In this document: positions 15,855 to 24,623 of the stretch, piece after piece
How positions within the stretch are numbered: the first letter of the stretch is position 1
How the letters are laid out: each line of letters opens with the position of its first letter
NCBI RefSeq assembly: GCF_047974105.1
Contig: NZ_JBHYRS010000002.1
Coordinates: 310,001 to 374,000, forward strand
Reading direction: 5' to 3'
Source: Mitsuokella sp047974105
GTDB lineage: Bacteria; Bacillota; Negativicutes; Selenomonadales; Selenomonadaceae
Length of the DNA: 64,000 nucleotides
The notes under the pieces: model-generated
What the model was told of the DNA's origin: nothing
Database searches by the model: none
Seen by the model: only the letters and a program-made list of their open reading frames with translations
Position numbers and translations under genes: made by a program

Positions 15855-17168
15855 TCAATACATTTTCTTCAAGGTGACGTCTGCATAATAATGATGCAGG
15901 ATCGCGTCGTATTTCATGCCGCCCGCGGCGAGCCGTTCTGCGCCCCACTGCGAGATGCCGAGGCCGTGGCCGAAACCAAAACCCGAAAAGACGACTTTGC
16001 TCCCCTGCAGTTTCGCATCAAAGAGCGTACTCTTGAGGCCAAACAGGCTGCGAAGCTCATTGCCCGTGAGCGCTGCCGTGCCTTTTGTGCCCTTGACGGT
16101 CATTGTCTTGACGCGGCCTGACGCCGTGCGGTCAGACGCGGCTTTGCCAATCTTTAAGGAGGAAAGCGACAGGGAGCGGATTTTGCCGACGTTATGGCCT
16201 TTGGCCGCCAGTTTCTGCTCAAAAGCGGCAGTGCTGACTTCCTTCGTCCAGGGCATGGTCCCGTTCGCCGTATCCTTGACGGCGCGCAGATACGGCACGA
16301 AGCTTCCCCAGACATTTTCGCTGTTTTCGGTCATGCCGCCGCTGTCCGTATGAAAAAGGGCATCGATGGGCTCGCTGCCGTAAAAAAGGACCTCGCCCTG
16401 CGTCGCGTGTATGGCCGCCGTGGATGCTGACTTTTCGGCGCCAACGCCCGTATAGACCTGACAGTGTGTTGTCGTACAGAGGTCGAAGCCGTCGGTTGCA
16501 TGACGGTCCCTGTTGTGCAGGGCAAAGCTGCGCGCGGCGACGCTCTGCGCCTTCAGTGCTTCTGCCGGCCAGTCCGTCGGCATTTCCTCAGGTACGACGC
16601 TCAGGAGATAATCGTCAAGCGGCACGAGGTTGACGGCGGTCAGGCCGCCCTTCTTCGCGAGAATTTCGAGCGTGCCGCGGTACGAGCGGCCGGCAAGTGA
16701 AAAATGCGCCGCATCCGTCAGGGCCGCCGCAGGCATGAGCTGCAGCCGTTCGCCCTTGAGCTTTTCTTTGCCGACGAGGAAGCTGCCATTCTGCCAGCGG
16801 ATTTCCACGGGTGCCGCTGCTTTCAGGGGATATGCCTTCGACGATTCTGTGCGCAGCTGGAGCTTATCGACAAGCGGCATCACAGTAAACGAGGACTTTC
16901 CCTGCTGCAGGCCGATGCGCAGGACGGGCTCGGCCGTGCGTTTCGGCATTTTTGCCTGATTTTCCTGACTTTGCTGCTGTGCGGACTGACTTACGGCAGG
17001 TTTTGCCGGCTTTTTCGCGTGCCTGTGCCTTGCCTGAGCCGTGCCTGTCAGGGCTGTAATGGCCATGACAAAGGCCATCATAAGTGCCAAGGCCATGCTG
17101 ACCTTACCGGCAGCTCTGCCCCTCCTGTTTTTGCTGACTTCGCTGACTTTCTTCTGCGGATATCCCAT
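15855..17168 (-). CDS. SpoIID/LytB domain protein
   Basis: A secreted 437-residue protein. An N-terminal basic stretch and hydrophobic signal end in A-Q-A near residue 49. A Lys/Gln-rich linker follows, then the SpoIID domain (L-D-D-Y-L-L-S-V-V-P-E-E-M-P, A-L-K-A-Q-S-V-A-A-R-S-F-A, G-F-G-H-G-L-G-I-S-Q-W-G). In spore formers SpoIID cleaves denuded peptidoglycan glycan strands; in non-sporulating lineages the domain is kept for cell-wall work. The ATG at 17168 has GAGGTGG six bases upstream. It lies between queH and queA, an arrangement seen in other Firmicutes. Confidence 0.88.
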   Translation of the reverse strand: MGYPQKKVSEVSKNRRGRAAGKVSMALALMMAFVMAITALTGTAQARHRHAKKPAKPAVSQSAQQQSQENQAKMPKRTAEPVLRIGLQQGKSSFTVMPLVDKLQLRTESSKAYPLKAAAPVEIRWQNGSFLVGKEKLKGERLQLMPAAALTDAAHFSLAGRSYRGTLEILAKKGGLTAVNLVPLDDYLLSVVPEEMPTDWPAEALKAQSVAARSFALHNRDRHATDGFDLCTTTHCQVYTGVGAEKSASTAAIHATQGEVLFYGSEPIDALFHTDSGGMTENSENVWGSFVPYLRAVKDTANGTMPWTKEVSTAAFEQKLAAKGHNVGKIRSLSLSSLKIGKAASDRTASGRVKTMTVKGTKGTAALTGNELRSLFGLKSTLFDAKLQGSKVVFSGFGFGHGLGISQWGAERLAAGGMKYDAILHHYYADVTLKKMY

Positions 17169-17230
17169 AGCATTCCACCTCACTGGCACCTAAACGCATT
17201 TTTCGCAGGCCTCTCTTTTCAGCCCTGCTC

Positions 17231-17911
17231 TCAGGCTTCTTTCGCGATTGGCGCGCTGTTTTCCTGCTGGGCCTGCTGAACTCGCTGTGCTTCTTCCGCG
17301 GCGCGCAGTTTGGCCTCACGCTCCAGGCGGGCGCGTTTCTTGGCCTTGTTCTCTTTTTTGCGCTGTTTGCGGATTTCGCGCGAATAGCGCTCCTCTTCGC
17401 TGAAGATGCAGCCGCAGTAAGGCTGACGGTAGAGGTCGAGCTCATGGCTGATGTCGATGCCCTCCTGCCAGCCGGGGCGGAAGTCCTCGTAGTAGAAATC
17501 TACGCCGTATTTTTCGGCAAAATGCTCCGCCGTGCGGCGCATGAGGTCGTGCTGCTGGTAAATGCTGTAAAAAAGCGTTGACGTAAAGGCGTCAAAGCCG
17601 TGTTCTGCGGCGTAGCGCGCCGTCTCCTCAAGACGCCATGTATAGCACATCGTGCAGCGGCCGTTTGGCAGGGCCTCGGCCGGCAGCGCTTTCTTCAGGA
17701 AATCGCGCAGACGGTAATGTTCATCGGCATAAAATTCCATGTTGACCTTTTCGGCAAATTCCTTTGCCGTCTTCAAACGCATATCCCATTCCTTGTAAGG
17801 ATGGATGTTTGGATTGAAAAAGTAGCCGACGGGCTCAATGCCCTCTTCGCGGAGTTTCTTTACGGGATAACATGAGCACGGACCGCAGCACATATGAAGC
17901 AGTAAACGCAT
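17231..17911 (-). CDS. queH: epoxyqueuosine reductase QueH
   Basis: Reduces epoxyqueuosine to queuosine in tRNA, the non-orthologous substitute for QueG. The 226-residue product begins M-R-L-L-L-H-M-C-C-G-P-C-S-C-Y-P with the adjacent-cysteine metal/iron-sulfur motif. A second pair, R-C-T-M-C-Y, sits near residue 88 and another cysteine pair, Y-C-G-C-I-F, near 170. The C-terminus is a Lys/Arg/Glu-rich helix. The ATG at 17911 follows GAGGTG by seven bases. Confidence 0.92.
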   Translation of the reverse strand: MRLLLHMCCGPCSCYPVKKLREEGIEPVGYFFNPNIHPYKEWDMRLKTAKEFAEKVNMEFYADEHYRLRDFLKKALPAEALPNGRCTMCYTWRLEETARYAAEHGFDAFTSTLFYSIYQQHDLMRRTAEHFAEKYGVDFYYEDFRPGWQEGIDISHELDLYRQPYCGCIFSEEERYSREIRKQRKKENKAKKRARLEREAKLRAAEEAQRVQQAQQENSAPIAKEA

Positions 17912-17956
17912 AAATCTCACCTCTTTGCAAATTTTCTTCTATTATAATACACCATC

Positions 17957-18976
17957 TTATTTTTCGGGGTACGGGATGCCGAGATGCTCATAGCCTGCAG
18001 GCGTGACGACACGGCCGCGCGGCGTGCGGTTGATGAAGCCGAGCTGGATGAGATACGGTTCGTAGACATCCTCAATCGTATCCGTCGTCTCGCTGATGGC
18101 CGCAGCCAGCGTATCGAGGCCCACGGGACCGCCGGCAAATTTCTTGATCATGGTCTTGAGCATGCGGCGGTCCGTATGGTCGAGTCCGGCCTTGTCGACT
18201 TCGAGCATGCGCAGGGCCTTGTCGGCAATCTCATTCGTGATGACGCCCGAGCCTTCAATCTGCGCGACATCGCGCACGCGCTTTAAAAGCCGGTTCGCCA
18301 CACGCGGCGTACCGCGGCTGCGGCGCGCGATTTCAAGTGCCCCCTCGTCTTCAATCGGGATTTCAAGGATTTCGGCCGCCCTCTTGATGATGTGCACGAG
18401 GGATTCCGGCGTATAGTACTCGAGGCGCGAGATGACGCCAAAGCGGTCGCGCAGCGGCGCCGCCAAGGAACCTGCCTTCGTCGTCGCGCCAATCAGCGTA
18501 AACGGCGCGATGTCGAGGCGGATGGAACGCGCGCTCGGCCCCTTGCCGATGATGATATCGAGCGCGAAATCCTCCATGGCCGAGTAAAGGACCTCTTCGA
18601 CGCTGTGCGACAAACGGTGAATCTCATCGATAAACAGCACATCGTGTTCCTGCAGGTTCGTCAAAAGAGCCGCCAGGTCGCCGCTGCGCTCGATGGCCGG
18701 CCCCGACGTCTGGCGGAAGTTGACGCCGAGCTCGTTGGCGATGATGCCCGCGAGCGTCGTCTTGCCGAGGCCCGGCGGCCCGTAAAGCAGCACATGGTCG
18801 AGGGCCTCGCCGCGCGACAGCGCCGCCTGAATGAAAATCGAGAGATTCGCCTTGACCTTCTCCTGACCGATGTATTCATTGAGTTTGCGCGGACGCAGGC
18901 TGTACTGCCAGTCATCGGCGCGCTGCTCGCCCATGGCGACAATGCGGTCTTCGTCATAGGAATCAAAATCGTCCAA
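17957..18976 (-). CDS. ruvB: Holliday junction branch-migration motor RuvB
   Basis: AAA+ ATPase that drives branch migration with RuvA. The 339-residue length is typical. Walker A G-P-P-G-L-G-K-T-T near residue 64, Walker B L-F-I-D-E-I-H near 113, sensor 1 I-G-A-T-T near 160, and the winged-helix end (T-P-R-G-R-V-V-T) are all present. Third gene of ruvC-ruvA-ruvB. Confidence 0.97.
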   Translation of the reverse strand: MDDFDSYDEDRIVAMGEQRADDWQYSLRPRKLNEYIGQEKVKANLSIFIQAALSRGEALDHVLLYGPPGLGKTTLAGIIANELGVNFRQTSGPAIERSGDLAALLTNLQEHDVLFIDEIHRLSHSVEEVLYSAMEDFALDIIIGKGPSARSIRLDIAPFTLIGATTKAGSLAAPLRDRFGVISRLEYYTPESLVHIIKRAAEILEIPIEDEGALEIARRSRGTPRVANRLLKRVRDVAQIEGSGVITNEIADKALRMLEVDKAGLDHTDRRMLKTMIKKFAGGPVGLDTLAAAISETTDTIEDVYEPYLIQLGFINRTPRGRVVTPAGYEHLGIPYPEK

Positions 18977-19030
18977 TCTGGCACCTCCCTTTCTGTTTTT
19001 CTTTCATATCTAAATAAGTTCTCAAAGTTC

Positions 19031-19627
19031 TCACAAACGGTTCAAAAGCTTCAAGGACGCCTTGATGATTTCTTCCGGCGTCTTGTACTTGGCCGTCTTG
19101 CGGATGACCGGCGTGATTTCGGCCTGTGTGTAGCCGAGGGCCTGCAGAGCTGCTGTGGCTTCCGCGACCTTGTCGTCGCCGACTTCTGCTTCATTTTCGA
19201 TAGTCAGAAGCTCCTCTTCCTCCGGTGCAAAAGCGACTTTGTCTTTGAGCTCGAGAATCAGGCGCTCTGCCGACTTTTTGCCGATGCCCGGCAGCTTCGT
19301 CAGGATGCTCGCCTGCTTATTCTGGATGGCGCGGCAGAGCCCTTCGACCGTGATGGCAGAAAGGATGCCGAGGGCGACCTTCGGCCCGATGCCCGAGACG
19401 GAAATCAGCTGCAGAAAGAGGTCATATTCCTCCTGCGAAGCAAAGCCGTAGAGAATGATGGCATCTTCGCGCACGCTCGTATAGATGAAGAGGCTCGCCT
19501 CTTCGTGCAGGCGCAGCTTCTGCCGCGTCGAATTGGCGATGAAGACGCGGTAGCCGACGCCGTGAACATCGAGAAGCGCATAGTCCGTGTAAAGGAACAG
19601 GACTTTGCCGCGCAGATAACCAATCAT
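19031..19627 (-). CDS. ruvA: Holliday junction DNA-binding subunit RuvA
   Basis: A 198-residue tetrameric junction-binding protein. An OB-fold N-terminus (M-I-G-Y-L-R-G-K-V) is followed by two helix-hairpin-helix motifs (V-S-G-I-G-P-K-V-A-L and L-P-G-I-G-K-K-S-A-E-R-L) and a C-terminal RuvB-binding domain. Its ATG overlaps the ruvC stop by four bases (ATGA), indicating coupled translation. Confidence 0.97.
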   Translation of the reverse strand: MIGYLRGKVLFLYTDYALLDVHGVGYRVFIANSTRQKLRLHEEASLFIYTSVREDAIILYGFASQEEYDLFLQLISVSGIGPKVALGILSAITVEGLCRAIQNKQASILTKLPGIGKKSAERLILELKDKVAFAPEEEELLTIENEAEVGDDKVAEATAALQALGYTQAEITPVIRKTAKYKTPEEIIKASLKLLNRL

Positions 19628-20118
19628 AACTGATTCCTCCAGCTGATACTATTGAGACAATGTGTCGTGCAGATGGCAATGGCCAGCGCATCGGCCGTGT
19701 CATCAGGCTTCGGCGGCTCCGGCAGATGCAGGATTTTCGTGACCATGTAGATGACCTGATTCTTGTCGGCCTTGCCGTAGCCCGTGACATCCTGCTTGAT
19801 CTGCATCGGCGTGCGTTCGACGAGGCGCAGATTGTTCTTCGCCGCCGTCAGCAGCACAATGCCGCGCGCCTGACCGACCGGGATGGCCGTCGTGACATTG
19901 CGGTTGAAGAAGAGCTTCTCGACGCCCATGACATCGGGCTGATACTTCTTAATCAGGGCATCGAGCTCATCGTAAATCTTCATGAGGCGGTCTTCCATCT
20001 TCATCTTCGGTGACGTGAAGATGGAGCCATAGGCGCGTGGAATCAGTCGGCTGCCGACGGATTCGACAAAGCCGTAGCCGCAGATGGCCGTACCGGGGTC
20101 AATACCTAATGCTAACAT
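19624..20118 (-). CDS. ruvC: crossover junction endodeoxyribonuclease RuvC
   Basis: Resolves Holliday junctions by paired nicks. The 164-residue product from the ATG at 20118 (AGGAG five bases upstream) begins M-L-A-L-G-I-D-P-G-T, carrying the first catalytic Asp. Further acidic residues lie in G-V-E-K-L-F-F near 65 and P-D-D-T-A-D-A near 140. The frame continues upstream to 20148 but has no ribosome-binding site there. Confidence 0.96.
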   Translation of the reverse strand: MLALGIDPGTAICGYGFVESVGSRLIPRAYGSIFTSPKMKMEDRLMKIYDELDALIKKYQPDVMGVEKLFFNRNVTTAIPVGQARGIVLLTAAKNNLRLVERTPMQIKQDVTGYGKADKNQVIYMVTKILHLPEPPKPDDTADALAIAICTTHCLNSISWRNQL

Positions 20119-20144
20119 GACATCTCCTGATATTTTATAGTAAA

Positions 20145-20187
20145 GCAAGCTCCTGCCGCGCGAATGATTCGCATCGCAGGAGCTTGC
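20145..20187 (-). terminator. 12-bp hairpin between yebC and ruvC
   Basis: GCAAGCTCCTGC and GCAGGAGCTTGC pair perfectly. Only a short TTTA follows on the minus strand, so termination may be partial and ruvCAB could receive read-through from yebC. Confidence 0.6.
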
Positions 20188-20229
20188 AAAGACGTTTTAT
20201 GACAGTTTTAGGGCAAAACAGGAAAAGGA

Positions 20230-20964
20230 TTATTCCTCGTCGTCTGCCTCGTAGTTGCTGTAAACGTTCTGGACATCATCGTTCTCTTCGAGTGCGTCGA
20301 TGAGGGTCTGCATCTTCTCTGCATCCTTGCCCTCAAGGTGAACCGTCGTATCCGGTACCATCGTGACTTCAGCCGAAGCCGTCTCAATGCCCTTCTCGCC
20401 GAGAGCCTTTTCGATATCGTCAAAAGCTTCCGGTTCAGCCGTGATCTCGAAGACCTCGTCTTCCGACTTCATATCTTCGGCGCCGGCATCGAGGACGATT
20501 TCCATGAGCTCATCTTCATCATCGAAAACTTCCTTCTCGACGATGAAAACAGCCTTCTTCTTGAACATCCAGGCAACGCAGCCGTCCTGACCGAGGTTAC
20601 CGCCGTATTTCGAGAAGAGATGGCGGACATCAGCAGCCGTGCGGTTGCGGTTATCCGTCAAGATGTCGAGCATGACAGCCGTGCCGCCCGGGCCGTAGCC
20701 CTCGTACATGAGCTCTTCGTAGCTGCCGCTCTCCGTGTTGCCGAGACCTTTCTCGATGGCACGCTTGATATTGTCTTTCGGGATATTGTTGGATTTTGCT
20801 TTCGAAAGAGCCAGCTTCAGACGCATGTTGCCCGTCGGGTCTGCACCGCCCATGCGGACGGCAATCGTGATTTCACGGCCGATTTTCGTCGTGATCTTGC
20901 CGCGGATGGCATCGTTGGCACCTTTCTTGCGCTTGATATTGGCCCATTTAGAATGTCCTGACAT
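20230..20964 (-). CDS. YebC/PmpR family protein
   Basis: A 244-residue member of the YebC/TACO1 family, regarded as DNA-binding regulators or translation activators. The start M-S-G-H-S-K-W-A-N-I-K-R-K-K and the motif G-Y-G-P-G-G-T-A-V-M are diagnostic, and the C-terminus is very acidic. In many genomes, as here, it lies next to ruvCAB. It has its own promoter. Confidence 0.95.
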   Translation of the reverse strand: MSGHSKWANIKRKKGANDAIRGKITTKIGREITIAVRMGGADPTGNMRLKLALSKAKSNNIPKDNIKRAIEKGLGNTESGSYEELMYEGYGPGGTAVMLDILTDNRNRTAADVRHLFSKYGGNLGQDGCVAWMFKKKAVFIVEKEVFDDEDELMEIVLDAGAEDMKSEDEVFEITAEPEAFDDIEKALGEKGIETASAEVTMVPDTTVHLEGKDAEKMQTLIDALEENDDVQNVYSNYEADDEE

Positions 20965-21040
20965 AAAAGAACACCGCTCCTTTAATCAAAATTGCAAAGC
21001 TACACGATAATCGCCAATCGCGAAAAAGATAAGGCAAATA

Positions 21041-21054
21041 TTATCGTGCGATAA
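21041..21054. promoter_or_regulatory. palindrome downstream of the yebC promoter
   Basis: TTATCG-N2-CGATAA, overlapping a second 9-bp inverted repeat (CACGATAAT at 21003-21011, ATTATCGTG at 21040-21048). Its position just after the predicted start point suits a repressor site or leader hairpin. No regulator is identified. Confidence 0.4.
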
Positions 21055-21061
21055 CTTTTTT

Positions 21062-21090
21062 ATTTTATCACAAAAATCCGCTTCTCACAA
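21062..21090 (-). promoter_or_regulatory. yebC promoter
   Basis: TTGTGA (21085-21090), a 17-base spacer and TAAAAT (21062-21067) with an extended TGA before it, on the minus strand. Confidence 0.55.
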
Positions 21091-21113
21091 CCGTATCCAC
21101 GGATGTTCGCATC

Positions 21114-22322
21114 TTATTTCGTCAGCTTGAAGTATTTCTTCTTGCCCTTTTTGACGATGGCCTCGCCGTCCTTGAAATCGCTGTCCTGCAGGATGTAGTC
21201 AACGTCTTTGACTTTTTCGTCATTGAGAGACAGGCCGTTCTGCTGAATCAGGCGGCGTCCTTCGCTTTTCGAGGCGAAGACCTTGCCGGCTGTCAGCACG
21301 TCGAGAAGCTTTTTGCCCGCTTCAGCCGGAACCGTCGGCATATTCTCTGTATTGCCGGCACCGCCGAACAGGGCTTCGGCTGCTTTCTTGGCCTTGTTGG
21401 CCTCTTCCTCGCCATGAACGATTTTCGTGACTTCATAGGCAAGGACGCTCTTGGCTTCGTTGATGGCCGAATCTTTGAGGCTGCCGAGACGGTGAACCTC
21501 TTCCATCGGCAGGAACGTCAGCAGAGCAAGGCATTTCTCGACATCGGCATCGTCGACATTGCGCCAGTACTGGTAGAACTCGTACGGGCTCGTCTTGTCG
21601 GCGTCGAGCCAGAGCGCACCGCCTGCGGTCTTGCCCATCTTTTTGCCGTCGCTCTTCGTCAGGAGCTTGTTCGTCAGGCCGTAAACCGTCGTGTTGTTCT
21701 TGCGGCGGTTGAGCTCTACGCCCGCGATAATGTTCGACCACTGGTCGTCGCCGCCCATCTCGAGCTTGCAGCCGTAGCGGCGGTTGAGCTCGAGGAAGTC
21801 ATAGGCCTGCATGACCATGTAGTTGAACTCGAGGAAAGTCAGGCCCTTTTCCCAGCGCTGTTTGTAGCATTCAGCCGCGAGCATGCGGTTGACCGTGAAG
21901 CAGGCGCCGACATCGCGCAGAAGGTCGATGTAGTTGAGCTTCCGGAGCCAGTCGCCGTTGTTGACCATCAGGGCCTTGCCATCGGAAAAGTCGATGAAGC
22001 GGGCAATCTGTTTCTTGAAGCATTCGCAGTTGTGCTCGATGTCTTCATCCGTCAGCATCTTGCGCATGTCCGTGCGGCCCGTCGGGTCGCCGACCGTGCC
22101 CGTGCCGCCGCCGACGAGCGCAATCGGACGGTGGCCTGCGCGCTGCATATGTGCCATGGCCATGAGGGCGATGAAATGACCGGCATGAAGGCTGTCTGCC
22201 GTCGGGTCGAAGCCGATGTAGAACGTCACGCGCTCTTTGTCGAAGAGCTCGCGCAGCTCTGCTTCGTTCGTGCACTGGGCGATAAAGCCTCTTTCTTTTA
22301 AGATATCAAATACGTTTGCCAA
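21114..22322 (-). CDS. tyrS: tyrosyl-tRNA synthetase
   Basis: Charges tRNA-Tyr. The 402-residue class I synthetase shows the HIGH-type motif H-A-G-H near residue 46, the KMSKS-type motif K-M-G-K-T near 230 and a C-terminal S4 RNA-binding domain (L-L-D-V-L-T-A-G through S-L-N-D-E-K-V). The start is a TTG at 22322 with AAAGGAG eight bases upstream; no ATG precedes the conserved N-terminus. The 70-base gap to the upstream gene is too short for a T-box leader. Confidence 0.96.
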   Translation of the reverse strand: MANVFDILKERGFIAQCTNEAELRELFDKERVTFYIGFDPTADSLHAGHFIALMAMAHMQRAGHRPIALVGGGTGTVGDPTGRTDMRKMLTDEDIEHNCECFKKQIARFIDFSDGKALMVNNGDWLRKLNYIDLLRDVGACFTVNRMLAAECYKQRWEKGLTFLEFNYMVMQAYDFLELNRRYGCKLEMGGDDQWSNIIAGVELNRRKNNTTVYGLTNKLLTKSDGKKMGKTAGGALWLDADKTSPYEFYQYWRNVDDADVEKCLALLTFLPMEEVHRLGSLKDSAINEAKSVLAYEVTKIVHGEEEANKAKKAAEALFGGAGNTENMPTVPAEAGKKLLDVLTAGKVFASKSEGRRLIQQNGLSLNDEKVKDVDYILQDSDFKDGEAIVKKGKKKYFKLTK

Positions 22323-22343
22323 TAAACTCGCTCCTTTATATTA

Positions 22344-22377
22344 GGAAGACCGCTGAAAGCAGGTCAAACGGTCTTCC
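22344..22377 (-). terminator. hairpin between the penicillin-binding protein gene and tyrS
   Basis: GGAAGACCG and CGGTCTTCC form a perfect 9-bp stem with a 16-base loop. No T run follows on either strand, so it may be a weak terminator or a stability element. Confidence 0.45.
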
Positions 22378-22391
22378 CGGATTTCATTCAT

Positions 22392-24542
22392 TTAATTGCG
22401 TCCCTTGGAGACAGCACTGCCAGGTTCCTGAGCAGCCCCGCCGCCAGCGGCTCCTGCGCCGCTGTTGCCAGCCGGGGCCTGACTTGCCGGCAGATTAGCC
22501 GGCTGCTGGGCATTGCTGCCGCCCTGCTTCTTGCCGGCATCCTTGCCCTTGCTCTCCGTGGCTTTCGACTCGCTCTTCGAGGAAGATGCCGAGCTCTTCT
22601 TCGAAGAAGCCGTGCTCTTGTCGTCCTCAAGCGAACCGATGGAATCGCCGCCTGATGATGCATCCGAGCCGTCGAAGTCCTTGGCCGGGGTGCCCTTCAG
22701 GGCTGCCTGCATGAAGCTCTTCCAGATGGAGGCCGGCACCGTGCCGCCGCTCATGCCGCCAAGGGATGTATTGTCGTCGTTGCCGACCCAGACGCCGGCG
22801 ACGAGGTCCGGCGTGTAGCCGACGAACCACGCATCGTGATAATCACTCGTCGTGCCCGTCTTGCCGGCTGCCGGACGGCCGATGTTCGCGCGCGTGCCCG
22901 TGCCGCCTTTGATGACATCCTGCAGCATGCTTGTGAGCTGTGCCGCACTCGATTCGCTGATGACATTGTGCTGCTCGGGGTCGGCTTCCTCGAGGACCTT
23001 GCCGTTGCGGTCGAGGACCTTGACGACGACGACCGGGTCGACATGAACGCCCTTGTTTGCGAACGTGCCGTAGGCACTCGTGAGCTCAAGGGGTGTTACG
23101 CCCTTCGTCAGGCCGCCGAGGGCCGACGCGAGGTTCTTATCGTTCTGCGGGCCGTCCATGACCAGCGACGAAATGCCCATCTCCTGCGCGTAGTACAGCA
23201 CCTTCTCGATGCCGAGCTTCTGCGCAATCTTGACGGTCGGGACGTTCATCGAGTGCTGGGCGACCTGACGCATCGTGACAGGACCGCTGAATGTGCGTTC
23301 GTAGTTCTGCGGTTCCCAGTCGCCGATTTTAATCGGACTGTCGTTGATGACGGTTGACGGCGTGAATTTATTTTCGAGCGCCGCTGCAAAGACAAACGGC
23401 TTGAAAGCCGAACCCGGCTGACGCTCGGCCATCGTTGCACGGTTGAACTGGTCCGTACCGCGGCCGCCGACCATGGCTTTTACATAGCCGGTATGCGGGT
23501 CAATCGCGACGATGGCGCCCTCCGGCTGCACAACGCCGTTGCTGTCCTTTTTGCCATTCGGCAGGTTCTTGAGGGCAGCTTCTGCGGCCTTCTGCATGTC
23601 CATATCGATGGTCGTGTAAATCTTCAGGCCATCCTTATAGACGGCATCCGCGCCGTATTTATCGATGAGTTTCTGCGTGACATAATCGACGAAGTACGAA
23701 GCTTCGCCCTTATCCTCTTTCTTCGGGTCCGGCTTGACGAGGTCGAGTTTTTCCTTCTTCGTCTTTTCAGCCGTGGCCTCATCAATATAACCGTACTTGG
23801 CCATCTGGTCGAGTACCGTGGCCTTGCGCTCCTGCGCAGCCTGCAGATTGTTGAGCGGCGAATAGTAATTCGGGCTCTTCGGGATGCCGGCGAGCATCGC
23901 GCATTCGTTGAGCGTGAGGTCCTCGACATCCTTGCCGAAGTACGTGCGGGCTGCGGCCTGCACGCCGTAAGCGCCCTGACCAAAGTAAATCTGGTTGAGG
24001 TAGAGTTCGAGGATTTCAGGCTTCGTGTACTGACGCTCGAGCTGCAGGGCGAGGAAGACTTCCTGAATCTTGCGCTTCAGTGTGCGGTCCTGCGTCAGAT
24101 ACGCATTTTTGGCGAGCTGCTGCGTGATGGTCGAGCCGCCTTCCGAGACCGTACGGCCGCGCAGGTTGGCCCAGATGGCGCGGGCAATGCCGCGCGGATC
24201 TACGCCGACGTGGTCATAAAAACGGTTATCCTCGACGGCGACAAAGGCATCCTGCAGATTCTGCGGGACCTGCTCGAGTTTTACCGGCATGCGGTTTTCG
24301 GCCGCATGGACCGTGGCAATCTCGTTGCCGTCAATATCATAGACCTGGGATGATGCCGGCGGACGGATATCGTCAGCCAGATTTGATTTTGTATTCATGC
24401 TCGCGGTCAAAAAGCCGCAGCCGATGCCGGTGAGCATGACCAATAAGACAATCGCAATACCGATCAGTGTTTTTCTGGTGGTTGATGTACCGCCTTTCTT
24501 CGGATTGTGTTGTTGATGGCTTCTTTGGGAACGTTTTTCCAT
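22392..24542 (-). CDS. class A penicillin-binding protein (PBP1A family)
   Basis: Bifunctional peptidoglycan glycosyltransferase/transpeptidase of 716 residues, anchored by one N-terminal membrane helix near residues 24-48. The glycosyltransferase domain shows V-E-D-N-R-F-Y-D-H with the catalytic Glu, G-S-T-I-T-Q-Q-L-A-K-N and L-Q-L-E-R. The transpeptidase domain has the S-x-x-K box in P-G-S-A-F-K, S-M-N and K-T-G-T-T. The last ~85 residues are a low-complexity Ser/Lys/Asp then Gly/Ala/Gln/Pro tail, probably disordered outside the cell. Confidence 0.94.
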   Translation of the reverse strand: MEKRSQRSHQQHNPKKGGTSTTRKTLIGIAIVLLVMLTGIGCGFLTASMNTKSNLADDIRPPASSQVYDIDGNEIATVHAAENRMPVKLEQVPQNLQDAFVAVEDNRFYDHVGVDPRGIARAIWANLRGRTVSEGGSTITQQLAKNAYLTQDRTLKRKIQEVFLALQLERQYTKPEILELYLNQIYFGQGAYGVQAAARTYFGKDVEDLTLNECAMLAGIPKSPNYYSPLNNLQAAQERKATVLDQMAKYGYIDEATAEKTKKEKLDLVKPDPKKEDKGEASYFVDYVTQKLIDKYGADAVYKDGLKIYTTIDMDMQKAAEAALKNLPNGKKDSNGVVQPEGAIVAIDPHTGYVKAMVGGRGTDQFNRATMAERQPGSAFKPFVFAAALENKFTPSTVINDSPIKIGDWEPQNYERTFSGPVTMRQVAQHSMNVPTVKIAQKLGIEKVLYYAQEMGISSLVMDGPQNDKNLASALGGLTKGVTPLELTSAYGTFANKGVHVDPVVVVKVLDRNGKVLEEADPEQHNVISESSAAQLTSMLQDVIKGGTGTRANIGRPAAGKTGTTSDYHDAWFVGYTPDLVAGVWVGNDDNTSLGGMSGGTVPASIWKSFMQAALKGTPAKDFDGSDASSGGDSIGSLEDDKSTASSKKSSASSSKSESKATESKGKDAGKKQGGSNAQQPANLPASQAPAGNSGAGAAGGGAAQEPGSAVSKGRN

Positions 24543-24623
24543 AGGGCGCCTCCTTCAAACATATACGAGTCTTATTCTACCACGCCTGCGTGAAAATGAC
24601 TATACCCTGAGTGAATTCTGGCC

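Noticed and set aside
22323..22391. T-box leader for tyrS
   Set aside because: The gap to the upstream gene is about 70 bases, with one hairpin and no T-box sequence.
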